A stretch of DNA of 64,000 nt from positions 1 through 64,000 of the forward strand of contig NZ_LMUW01000005.1 in assembly GCF_009765735.1 (NCBI RefSeq), written 5' to 3'. The notes under the pieces are model-generated. The model ran no database searches, had not been told where the DNA came from, and saw only the letters and a list, made by a program, of their open reading frames with translations. Shown here in pieces: positions 1 through 6,889 of the stretch (its first letter is position 1; the number at the start of each line of letters is the position of its first letter). The DNA is from Xenophilus sp. L33. GTDB taxonomy: Bacteria; Pseudomonadota; Gammaproteobacteria; Burkholderiales; Burkholderiaceae_C. Made by a program: the position numbers and the translations under genes.

Positions 1-210
1 CACCGAGGCCGGCGCCACCGCCGATTCGGCCAGCGGCGCCAGCATGGCGGCGGCCACGCGCGCGGCAGCGCCTTCGGCGTCCGGCCCGGTGGCCTCGTAC
101 AGATCGACCGTGCAGCCGGCGCGCGCCAGCGTCACCGCCAGCAGGCGGCCCATGAGGCCGCCGCCCAGCACCGCGGCCGAGCCGAAAGGCAGTTTGGTGC
201 GAACGCTCAT
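1..210 (-). CDS. thiO: FAD-dependent oxidoreductase, ThiO-like (N-terminal part, runs off the window)
   Basis: Seventy codons are visible on the minus strand, starting at ATG 208-210; the rest lies beyond the window edge. A dinucleotide-binding beta-alpha-beta fold is clear: GGGLMG at residues 16-21 and an acidic residue (Glu39) after the second strand, as in D-amino-acid-oxidase-type flavoproteins. ThiO oxidises glycine to the imine used to build the thiazole of thiamine. The thiO call rests mainly on the divergent neighbour thiD and the nearby TPP riboswitch; the fragment alone could be another DAO-family enzyme. A GGAGG ribosome-binding site lies at 216-220. Only 47 bp separate it from thiD, so any separate thiO promoter must overlap thiD. 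Confidence 0.7.
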   Translation of the reverse strand, partial: MSVRTKLPFGSAAVLGGGLMGRLLAVTLARAGCTVDLYEATGPDAEGAAARVAAAMLAPLAESAVAPASV

Positions 211-257
211 CGGCGCCTCCGGACCGGACGGCATGCGCGTGGCCGATAATTTTCGGC

Positions 258-1094
258 ATGACCCATGCATCTTCCCGCTACGCGCGCGTGCTCTCGATCG
301 CCGGCTCCGACAGCGGCGGCGGCGCCGGCATCCAGGCAGACCTCAAGACCTTCGCCGCGCTGGGCTGCTACGGCATGACCGCGATCACCGCGCTCACCGC
401 GCAGAACACGCTCGGCGTCTCCGGCATCCACGGCGTGCCGCCGGCCTTCCTGAAGGCGCAGATCCAGGCGGTGGTCGAGGACATCGGCGTCGACGCGGTC
501 AAGCTCGGCATGCTGCATGCGCCGGAGATCGTCGAGGTCGTGGCCTGGGCCATCGACCACTACAAGCTGCCGAACGTGGTGCTCGACCCGGTGATGGTCG
601 CCACCAGCGGTGACCGGCTGATCGCCGCCGAGACGGTCTCGGTGCTGGTGCGCGAGTTGTTCCCGCGGGCGGTCGTGGTGACGCCCAACCTGGACGAGGC
701 GGCCCTGCTGATCGGCCATCCGATCGGCGGTGCCGACGGCCTCGACGGCGCCGCCGGCGAACTGCTGGCCCTGGGCGCGAAGGCGGTGCTGCTCAAGGGC
801 GGCCACTTGCCCGGCGAGGACGTGGTGGACCTGCTGGCCGAAGCCGACGGCGAACGGCTGCAACTGGCGTCCCGCCGCATCGCCAGCCGCAACCTGCACG
901 GCACCGGCTGCACTTTGTCTTCGGCGATCGCCGCCTACCTGGCGCTCGGCGAACCGCTGCCGAGGGCGGTCGAGCGCGCCCGCGGCTACGTGGTCGCAGC
1001 GCTGGCCGCGGGTGCCGACATCGTCACCGGCGCCGGCCACGGACCGCTCAACCACGGCCATGCGCCGGTCCCGAGCGTGCGGCTGCCGGCCTGA
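258..1094 (+). CDS. thiD: Bifunctional hydroxymethylpyrimidine kinase/phosphomethylpyrimidine kinase
   Basis: ThiD phosphorylates HMP to HMP-P and then HMP-PP, the pyrimidine half of thiamine. The protein has 278 residues, close to the family norm. It carries the N-terminal ribokinase-fold signature GSDSGGGAG (residues 16-24) and the C-terminal anion-hole motif GTGC with the expected cysteine at 218. The ATG at 258 sits only 8 bases after a GATAAT box (245-250), so the leader is very short or absent. It is divergent from the thiO-like gene. A TPP riboswitch on the opposite strand points into its 3' end. Confidence 0.95.
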   Translation: MTHASSRYARVLSIAGSDSGGGAGIQADLKTFAALGCYGMTAITALTAQNTLGVSGIHGVPPAFLKAQIQAVVEDIGVDAVKLGMLHAPEIVEVVAWAIDHYKLPNVVLDPVMVATSGDRLIAAETVSVLVRELFPRAVVVTPNLDEAALLIGHPIGGADGLDGAAGELLALGAKAVLLKGGHLPGEDVVDLLAEADGERLQLASRRIASRNLHGTGCTLSSAIAAYLALGEPLPRAVERARGYVVAALAAGADIVTGAGHGPLNHGHAPVPSVRLPA

Positions 1095-1167
1095 GGCCAG
1101 CGCGGCGGCGGTGTTCGTTCGATTGCATCCATCTGCTCCAGCAAGTCGTTGGCAGGTGGGCAAGGGC

Positions 1168-1206
1168 GGTGGCCAGGTCGCACGCGAAGAACGCGTGGCG
1201 GCCACC
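1168..1206 (-). promoter_or_regulatory. Long hairpin just downstream of the TPP aptamer (putative expression platform)
   Basis: GGTGGCC (1168-1174) pairs perfectly with GGCCACC (1200-1206), and the inner CACGCG (1181-1186) pairs with CGCGTG (1192-1197). It begins about 8 bases after the conserved 3' end of the aptamer when read on the minus strand. No U-run follows, so it is not a textbook intrinsic terminator. It could be a switching stem or a pause or Rho-linked element. The role is inferred from position. Confidence 0.5.
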
Positions 1207-1209
1207 GGA

Positions 1210-1325
1210 CCTGCTTCCCTGCGCGAGGATTACCTCAAGGCCGACCCTTGGCGGGCGTCGGCCGGACAGGTTCAAAGGGTTTTTTCTCAGCCGGATTCGG
1301 CAACCCGATCCAGCACCCCTAGCGA
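1210..1325 (-). promoter_or_regulatory. TPP (THI-box) riboswitch on the minus strand
   Basis: Read on the minus strand, the conserved blocks occur in order: GGGGTGC, GCTGAGA, ACCCTTTGAACCTG, a P5-like hairpin GAGGTAATCCTC, and GCGCAGGGAA. These are the core elements of the TPP aptamer (RF00059). A 7-bp hairpin (GGCCGAC/GTCGGCC) is inserted between the AACCTG block and P5, where most family members have only a short joining segment. A TAAAAT box (1331-1336) lies just upstream. No sense-strand gene follows for about 1 kb; the first is the thiO-like gene at 210. Confidence 0.88.
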
Positions 1326-1330
1326 GACGG

Positions 1331-1336
1331 ATTTTA
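1331..1336 (-). promoter_or_regulatory. Putative -10 box for the riboswitch transcript
   Basis: TAAAAT on the minus strand, about 8 bases before the first conserved base of the TPP aptamer, so transcription would start at the aptamer's first stem. No convincing -35 hexamer was found in the G+C-rich sequence upstream. Confidence 0.4.
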
Positions 1337-1368
1337 GCGCCGGCGCTGCGGCCGGGTGACTCGCACGC

Positions 1369-1941
1369 TCAGGGACGCGGCGCAGGGATCGCAGCCGCAT
1401 CCCGCGCCACCATCGGCGCAACCCAGCGCCGCACCAGCCACTGCAACCCCGCGAAGACCGCGGCGATCAGCGCGCCCAGCACGAGGCCGCCCAGCACGTC
1501 CAGCGGGAAGTGCACACCGACATAGACCCGCGCCCAGCCGGTCACCAGCGCGATCGCCACCACGACCCCTCCGAGCTTGCGCAGGCTCGGGCGCAGGCAG
1601 AGGACGAAGGCCAGGGTGAACATCACCGAGGCATGGGCGCTCGGCATCGCGCCGCGGGCGCCGTGGTCGATGTAGGAAGGGCTGAGGCCGAGGACGAAGG
1701 GCCGCGGCATGTGGATCGCGTTCGCCAGCGCATGGGCGGCCAGCGAGGCGGCGCCGCAGGCGAACAGGGTGGCCATCAGGAAGGCGCGGTCGCGCGGTTG
1801 GCGCCAGGCGGCCCAGGCGACCAGCGCGAAGCAGAGCCAGGCGGTGCCGTTCGCGAGCAGGGTCGCCAGCCAGAGCAGGGTCGAGTCGGGCGCATGGCCG
1901 GCGGCGATCCACTGGAAGAGCTGAACGTTCAAGGCCTGCAT
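1369..1941 (-). CDS. PAP2-family membrane phosphatase
   Basis: An integral-membrane acid phosphatase of the PAP2 superfamily (lipid phosphate or undecaprenyl-pyrophosphate phosphatases) of 190 residues with several hydrophobic helices. The signatures are MPRP for the end of motif 1, PSAHAS for the PSGH motif 2, and ARVYVGVHFPLD for motif 3 with its catalytic His and Asp. The Lys that normally lies seven residues before the Arg of motif 1 is absent, and the Ser of motif 3 is Ala, so the substrate cannot be deduced. It reads leftward toward the TPP riboswitch; readthrough into it is possible. Upstream to 2037 I see nothing beyond short G+C-rich repeats. Confidence 0.85.
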   Translation of the reverse strand: MQALNVQLFQWIAAGHAPDSTLLWLATLLANGTAWLCFALVAWAAWRQPRDRAFLMATLFACGAASLAAHALANAIHMPRPFVLGLSPSYIDHGARGAMPSAHASVMFTLAFVLCLRPSLRKLGGVVVAIALVTGWARVYVGVHFPLDVLGGLVLGALIAAVFAGLQWLVRRWVAPMVARDAAAIPAPRP

Positions 1942-2037
1942 GAGCCGTATCGTAGGCCATGCACTTGTCGTCCCATGTTCAGCGACGATTCATCGAGGTA
2001 AATCCGCCGCTGCCGGCGACGGCGACGGCGACGGCAC

Positions 2038-3063
2038 TCAGGGTGCCGGCCGATCGACGCCCAACAGCTCGTGAAGGCGGGTACTGGTGGTCGTGTATTG
2101 CAGCGGAATCGATCGGCCGGGAAAGACGATCGCCGCGGCGGCCCACGCCGCCAGCGTCGCTTCATGGAAGCCGCAGACGATCAGCTTCTTCTTGCCCGGA
2201 TAGGTGTTGATGTCGCCGACCGCGAAGACGCCGGGTTCGCGGGTCTCGAACTTCTCGGTGTCGACCGGCACCTGCTTGCGCTCCAGCGCCAGGCCCCAGT
2301 CGGCGATCGGCCCGAGGCGCGGCGAGATGCCGAGGCAGCCGATCCAGGCGTCGAAGGGCAGTTCGACGGTGCGCGCGTCGGGCGTGGCGATCTGCAGCTT
2401 CGCGTCGTCGAAGCCGCTCGGCTGGCCGATCGCGACCGTGATCCGGCCGGCGGCGATGTGCTCGCGCAGCGCGGCCAGGCTCGCGTCGGAGGCCTGGAAC
2501 ACATCGCGACGATGCAGCAGCACCACCTGCGCCGCCAGCGGCACCAGCGCCAGCGCGGTATCGACCGCCGCGTCGTCGCCGCCCTGGACGATGACCCGCT
2601 GTCCGGCGAAGCGTTCGAGCGATTCCGGGTGATAGAAAAGCCGCGTGCCTTCGAGCCGCTCGACGCCGGCCAGCGCGATGCGCTTGGGCACGAAGGCACC
2701 GACACCGGCCGCGATGAAGACCGTGCGGGCCAGGAAGGTTTGCCCGGCGCTGGTGCCGACCTGCCAGCGGCCGTCGTCCTGGCGCGCCAGCGCGGAGACC
2801 TGCTGGTCGAAATGGAACTGCGGCTTGAACGGCGCCACCTGCTGCACCAGCGACTCCGCCAGGCCGCGGCCCGTGGTCACCGGCGTGCCCGGGATGTCGT
2901 AGATCGGCTTGTCGCCGTAGAGCGCCACGCATTGCCCGCCGGCGCGCGGCTGGGCATCGACGATGTGGCAAAAGATTTCGAGCAGCCCGAGCTGGAAGGC
3001 CTGGAACAGGCCGACCGGGCCGGCGCCGATGATCAGCGCGTCGGTTTCGATGGCGGAAGACAT
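2038..3063 (-). CDS. Ferredoxin--NADP(+) reductase, thioredoxin-reductase-like type
   Basis: A flavoprotein of 341 residues with an FAD-binding GAGPVG motif (13-18), a second nucleotide-binding region in the middle, and FAVGDINTYPG near the C-terminus, as in TrxR-like ferredoxin reductases. The redox CxxC of true thioredoxin reductases is absent, which fits electron transfer to a ferredoxin. The 7Fe ferredoxin gene lies 89 bp upstream on the same strand, separated by a repeat element. It is the last gene of the minus-strand sulfur cluster, so it may feed electrons through FdxA to CysI (inference). Confidence 0.9.
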   Translation of the reverse strand: MSSAIETDALIIGAGPVGLFQAFQLGLLEIFCHIVDAQPRAGGQCVALYGDKPIYDIPGTPVTTGRGLAESLVQQVAPFKPQFHFDQQVSALARQDDGRWQVGTSAGQTFLARTVFIAAGVGAFVPKRIALAGVERLEGTRLFYHPESLERFAGQRVIVQGGDDAAVDTALALVPLAAQVVLLHRRDVFQASDASLAALREHIAAGRITVAIGQPSGFDDAKLQIATPDARTVELPFDAWIGCLGISPRLGPIADWGLALERKQVPVDTEKFETREPGVFAVGDINTYPGKKKLIVCGFHEATLAAWAAAAIVFPGRSIPLQYTTTSTRLHELLGVDRPAP

Positions 3064-3076
3064 CAGGCCGACGACG

Positions 3077-3145
3077 GGCCGCCCCTAGGCGGCCTGCGCC
3101 CCCTTCGGGGGGCAGCGACGACACGCAGTGCGGAGCGTGGGGGCC
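3077..3145. repeat. REP-like dispersed intergenic element
   Basis: The fdxA-reductase spacer is made almost entirely of two hairpins and a tail. The palindrome GGCCGCC-CCTA-GGCGGCC spans 3077-3094, and the stem GCCCCC-GGGGGC spans 3098-3113. Then comes CAGCGACG and a tail ending GCGTGGGGGCC. From memory, this layout resembles a repeat scattered through many Comamonadaceae genomes. I see no second full copy in this window. Confidence 0.6.
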
Positions 3146-3152
3146 ACATTCG

Positions 3153-3482
3153 TCAGCGCACCAACTCCCCGATCTTGTCGGTCTTGTCTTTCCATTCCTC
3201 GGCATCGGGGAGCGCCGGCTTGCGCTTGGTGATGCTCTTCCAGCCGTCGGCCAGCGCCAGTTCGGCGTTGAGCTTGATGAAGGCGAGCTGGTTGGCTGGC
3301 AGGTCTTCCTCGGCGTAGATCGCGTTGACCGGGCACTCGGGAATGCAGACCGCGCAGTCGATGCACTCGTCCGGATCGATCACCAGCATGTTCGGGCCTT
3401 CACGGAAGCAGTCGACGGGGCAGACGTCGACGCAATCGGTGTATTTGCAGCGGATGCAGGATTCGGAGACGACGTGGGTCAT
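3153..3482 (-). CDS. fdxA: 7Fe-8S ferredoxin FdxA
   Basis: A small soluble electron carrier of 109 residues. The N-terminal cysteines (C9, C12, C17, C21) and the run C40-x2-C43-x2-C46-x3-C50-P match FdxA-type ferredoxins with one 3Fe-4S and one 4Fe-4S cluster, followed by the usual C-terminal extension of about 50 residues. It starts 42 bp after cysN ends and precedes the ferredoxin reductase, so the cys operon, ferredoxin and reductase form one collinear block. A role as donor to CysI is plausible from this arrangement, but FdxA proteins also serve other enzymes. Confidence 0.93.
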   Translation of the reverse strand: MTHVVSESCIRCKYTDCVDVCPVDCFREGPNMLVIDPDECIDCAVCIPECPVNAIYAEEDLPANQLAFIKLNAELALADGWKSITKRKPALPDAEEWKDKTDKIGELVR

Positions 3483-3524
3483 GTTGTTCGCAAAACGGGG
3501 AAGAAATCGGGAAAACCCCGAATT

Positions 3525-4862
3525 TTAGGCTTTTGCCGCCGCCGGCCGCACCAGCACGGCCGCCGAGGTGCGATGCGAGGCGGTATCGACCAGGATCAGC
3601 GAGCCGAGCGCGCGCGATTGCGTGAAGGGCAGGACCGCCAGCGGCTGCTGCAGCGACAGCACCACGTCGCCGATGGCGTTGGCTTCCAGCTGCTCAGTCG
3701 GCTCGGCATCGAGCGTGTTGATGTTGAGCCGATCGAGGATGCGCGCCACCTTGGCCTTGACCCAGCGATGGCCCTGCAGCGCCCAGTAGACGCGGCCCGC
3801 GACCAGTGGCTCGTCGTCCAGCCAGGCCACGGTGGCGGTGATCTCGCGCACCGGCTCGAAGGCGTCGGGCGCCAGCAGCCAATCGCCGCGCGACACGTCC
3901 AGCTCGCGGTCGAGCACGATGCCGGCGCTGTGACCGGCCGGCACCGACTGCGGCGTGCGCGTGTGGTTGAGCACCTGCGCGACGGTCGCATGCTGGCCGC
4001 TCGGCAGCACGGTGATGCGCTCGCCCGGCTCGACATGGCCGCTGGCGACGCGGCCCCAGAACACGCGGCGGCCGCGCGAGGTGTCGGCCGACGAGGAGAA
4101 CTTCTCGACCCATTGCACCGGGAAGGCGAAGGGCACCGCCTCGTCCTGCGCGGTCACCGGCAGCTGTTCGAGCAGCTCGAGCAGGCTCGGGCCGCTGTAG
4201 CCGGCCCAGTCGGGATGGCGCGAGGCGACGTTCCAGCCCTTCAGTGCCGAGATCGGCACGGTCGCCGCGACCGTCACGCCGGCCGCTTCGGCGAAGCTGG
4301 CCAGCGCGCCCGAGATGCGTTCGAAGGCCAGCTCGGCGTCGTCGATCGCGTCCAGCTTGTTGACCGCGAAGACGATCGACTGCACGCGCAGCAGATGGCA
4401 CAGCAGCGTGTGGCGGCGGGTCTGCGGCAGCAGCTCGCGCTTGACCACTTCGCCGTCGCCGACCTCGGCGGCCCAGGCCAGCTTGGTCGCGTCGACCAGC
4501 ACCACCGCGGCGTCGGCGCTGGAGGCGGCGGTCACCATGTTGCGGGTGTATTGCTCGTGGCCCGGCGCGTCGCCGATCACGAACTTGCGCTTGGCGGTCG
4601 AGAAGTAGCGGTAGGCGACGTCGATCGTGATGCCCTGCTCGCGCTCGGCCGAGAGGCCGTCGGTCAGCAGCGCCAGGTCGGTCTCGCCGCCGCGCTGGAC
4701 GCCGGCCAACTGGTCCTGCAGCACGGTCTTGCTGTCGACCAGCAGGCGGCCGATCAAGGTGCTCTTGCCGTCGTCGACGCTGCCGCAGGTGATGAAGCGC
4801 AGCGCGGCGCCGGTCTCGGCGTGCGGCTCGGCGGCGTTGGTGAAGGGTGTGGCGAGGCTCAT
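3525..4862 (-). CDS. cysN: Sulfate adenylyltransferase subunit 1 (GTPase subunit)
   Basis: CysN couples GTP hydrolysis to APS synthesis by CysD. The 445-residue protein has the translation-factor-type G domain: GSVDDGKST (27-35, G1), DAPGHEQYTRN (G3) and NKLDAID (G4), then EF-Tu-like beta-barrel domains. There is no C-terminal APS-kinase domain, so it is not a CysNC fusion. The ATG at 4860-4862 shares its A with the cysD stop codon (TGATG), showing translational coupling and fixing the start; the longer open frame upstream runs inside cysD. Confidence 0.96.
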   Translation of the reverse strand: MSLATPFTNAAEPHAETGAALRFITCGSVDDGKSTLIGRLLVDSKTVLQDQLAGVQRGGETDLALLTDGLSAEREQGITIDVAYRYFSTAKRKFVIGDAPGHEQYTRNMVTAASSADAAVVLVDATKLAWAAEVGDGEVVKRELLPQTRRHTLLCHLLRVQSIVFAVNKLDAIDDAELAFERISGALASFAEAAGVTVAATVPISALKGWNVASRHPDWAGYSGPSLLELLEQLPVTAQDEAVPFAFPVQWVEKFSSSADTSRGRRVFWGRVASGHVEPGERITVLPSGQHATVAQVLNHTRTPQSVPAGHSAGIVLDRELDVSRGDWLLAPDAFEPVREITATVAWLDDEPLVAGRVYWALQGHRWVKAKVARILDRLNINTLDAEPTEQLEANAIGDVVLSLQQPLAVLPFTQSRALGSLILVDTASHRTSAAVLVRPAAAKA

Positions 4863-5815
4863 CAGAAGTAACCGTCTTTCTTGCGCTTTTCCATCGAGGC
4901 TTCGGAGGTCTTGTCGTCCATGCGCGTCGCGCCGCGCTCGCTGACATCCGCGGCCAGCGTCTCGATCACGACGTCGGCCGCGTCGGCGGCCAGGCTGTCG
5001 ACCGGGCAGGTGCAGGTGATGTCGCCGACCGTGCGGAAGCGCACGTCGCGCACCTCGACCTCTTCGCCGTCGCGCGGCGGGGTCAGCGCGGTCACCGGCA
5101 CCAGCAGGCCGCGGCGCTCGACCACCTCGCGCTTGTGCGTGTAGTAGATCGAGGGCAGGGCGATGTTCTCGCGCTCGATGTATTGCCAGACGTCCAGCTC
5201 GGTCCAGTTGGAGATCGGGAACACGCGGAAGTGCTCTCCGGGCGCGAGACGCGTGTTGAACAGCGTCCACAGCTCGGGCCGCTGGTCCTTGGGCTGCCAT
5301 TGGCCGAAGCTGTCGCGGTGCGAAAAGATGCGTTCCTTGGCGCGCGCCTTTTCCTCGTCGCGGCGGGCGCCGCCGATCAGCGCGTCGAAGCGGAATTCCT
5401 CGATCGCCTCCAGCAGCGTGACCGACTGGTGCACGTTGCGCGACTCGCCCGGGTGCGCCAGGCGCACCGTGCCGCGCTTCATCGAATCCTCGACGTTGCG
5501 CACGATCAGCTCGGCACCCAGTTCCTTGGCGCGGGCGTCGCGGAAGGCCGTCACCTCGGGGAAGTTGTGGCCGGTGTCGATCATCAGGAGCGGATAGGGA
5601 ATGCGGCCGATGCCGAAGGCCTTTTCCGCGCACTTGAGCAGCACCAGCGAATCCTTGCCGCCGGAGAACAGCAGGGTCGGGCGCTCGAAGGAGGCCGCGA
5701 CCTCGCGCAGGATGAAGATGGTCTCTTCTTCCAGCGCGTCGAGCTGGGTGTTGGACAGGCGTGCGAGCGACTGGGCGGTCGGCAGCAGCACGTCGGGGGC
5801 GGTACGGGCGTTCAT
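4862..5815 (-). CDS. cysD: Sulfate adenylyltransferase subunit 2
   Basis: The catalytic ATP-sulfurylase subunit, which adenylates sulfate to APS. The PP-loop SGGKDS lies at residues 51-56 of a 317-residue protein, and the C-terminus ends in KKDGYF, typical of CysD. I chose the ATG at 5813-5815; a TTG four codons upstream (5827) is possible but less likely. It is preceded by cysH (40-bp gap) and translationally coupled to cysN. Confidence 0.96.
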   Translation of the reverse strand: MNARTAPDVLLPTAQSLARLSNTQLDALEEETIFILREVAASFERPTLLFSGGKDSLVLLKCAEKAFGIGRIPYPLLMIDTGHNFPEVTAFRDARAKELGAELIVRNVEDSMKRGTVRLAHPGESRNVHQSVTLLEAIEEFRFDALIGGARRDEEKARAKERIFSHRDSFGQWQPKDQRPELWTLFNTRLAPGEHFRVFPISNWTELDVWQYIERENIALPSIYYTHKREVVERRGLLVPVTALTPPRDGEEVEVRDVRFRTVGDITCTCPVDSLAADAADVVIETLAADVSERGATRMDDKTSEASMEKRKKDGYF

Positions 5816-5855
5816 GGAATCTGACAAATGGAGACGCTGAAGAAAATGAGAAGGC

Positions 5856-6476
5856 TCAATGCGCCAGGTGCAGGCCGCATTCGCGGTTGTCTTCGCCCTT
5901 GGTCGGGTCGACGTAGTCGAAGTTGTTCGGCAGGCCGTGCTTCACGCAATACGCGTGCAGGTCTTTCGACGACCAGTGCAGGAGCGGCGCGACCTTGACC
6001 AGGCCGTCCGGATTGATGCTGACCGGGTCCATCTGCGCACGCACCGCGGTGTCGGTGGCGCGCAGCGCGGTGAACCACACCTGCGGCGCCATCTCGCGCA
6101 ATGCGCGGGCGAAGGGCTCGAGCTTCACTTCCTCGGTGAAGGCGGCGTGGCGCGGATCGTCCAGCGCCGGCGTCGGGCCTTCGACCGCTTCGCGATGGGC
6201 ACGCGAACGGCGCGGCACGAAGATGCGCAGGTCCAGCTTCAGCAGCTTCGTGACCTCGTCGGCGAAGCGGTAGGTGGCTTCGGTGTTGTAGCCGTTGTCC
6301 ATCCAGACCACCGGCACGTCCGGCTTGGCACGCGTCACCATGTGCAGGATCACTGCCTCGAAGGGCCGGAAGTTGGTGGTGATGATCGCCGGCCGGCCGA
6401 GGCCGACGGCCCAGTCGACCAGGCCTTCGGCATTGCGGCCCAGGCTGGCGTTGACGTGTGCGAGATCGATGCTCAT
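5856..6476 (-). CDS. cysH: Phosphoadenosine phosphosulfate reductase family protein
   Basis: CysH reduces PAPS or APS to sulfite using thioredoxin. The 206-residue protein has the family's nucleotide-binding region (TTNFRPFEAVILHM, then VVWMDNGYNTEATY) and the C-terminal catalytic ECGLH. The only cysteines I see are the catalytic one and one in HAYCVKHG. The CC...CxxC pairs that hold the 4Fe-4S cluster of APS-specific reductases are missing, which argues for PAPS, yet no APS kinase gene is in this cluster. It is somewhat short for the family. The ATG at 6474-6476 lies 20 bp after the DUF934 gene. Confidence 0.88.
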   Translation of the reverse strand: MSIDLAHVNASLGRNAEGLVDWAVGLGRPAIITTNFRPFEAVILHMVTRAKPDVPVVWMDNGYNTEATYRFADEVTKLLKLDLRIFVPRRSRAHREAVEGPTPALDDPRHAAFTEEVKLEPFARALREMAPQVWFTALRATDTAVRAQMDPVSINPDGLVKVAPLLHWSSKDLHAYCVKHGLPNNFDYVDPTKGEDNRECGLHLAH

Positions 6477-6496
6477 GGATGGATTTCCGGTGGGGT

Positions 6497-6889
6497 TCAA
6501 GTGCGCGAGAAGATCGGCTCGGCCTCGACCGCATCGCCCTGGTAGAAGGCCGCGAAGCGGTCGAACTGGCGCTGGGCCGCGGAGGCGTCGACGCCTTCCC
6601 TGAGCACCGCGCTGGAGAAACCGGTGCGCTGCATCTGCACCAGCTGGTCGATCAGCACGTCGCCGGTGGCGCGGATGTCGCCCTGGAAGCCGAGCCGGCG
6701 GCGCAGCAGGAAGGCCTGGCTGTAAGCGCGGCCGTCGGTGAACTTCGGGAAGTCGAGGTCGATGCGCTCGACGTCCGACAGGCACACCTCGATCGCGAGC
6801 GGGTCGGCGTCGTTGGCCAGTTGCAGCACGTTCGGCTCGCCGTTGTCGACGTGGTCCTCGTTGGCGATGAGCTTGAGCGTGCGGTTCAT
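6497..6889 (-). CDS. DUF934 domain-containing protein, sulfite-reduction associated
   Basis: A 130-residue soluble protein of the DUF934 family, recognised by the block DVERIDLDFPKFTDGRAYSQA and by its place between cysI and cysH. Family members are annotated as probably involved in sulfite reduction, but no activity is established to my knowledge. The ATG overlaps the cysI stop codon (ATGA at 6886-6889), so translation is coupled to the reductase. An accessory or assembly role for the siroheme enzyme is inference from this coupling. Confidence 0.88.
   Translation of the reverse strand: MNRTLKLIANEDHVDNGEPNVLQLANDADPLAIEVCLSDVERIDLDFPKFTDGRAYSQAFLLRRRLGFQGDIRATGDVLIDQLVQMQRTGFSSAVLREGVDASAAQRQFDRFAAFYQGDAVEAEPIFSRT

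Noticed and set aside
207..1205. A 332-codon minus-strand frame directly downstream of the TPP riboswitch
   Set aside because: It runs antisense to the whole of thiD, is extremely rich in Arg, Ala and Gly, has no ribosome-binding site and resembles no family. It is a shadow of G+C-rich coding sequence, so I do not treat it as the riboswitch target.
1942..2037. Short triplet-like repeat (GGCGAC copies near 2016-2034) between the phosphatase and the ferredoxin reductase
   Set aside because: Only a few units in an already G+C-rich stretch; no sign of a functional element or of a dispersed repeat.
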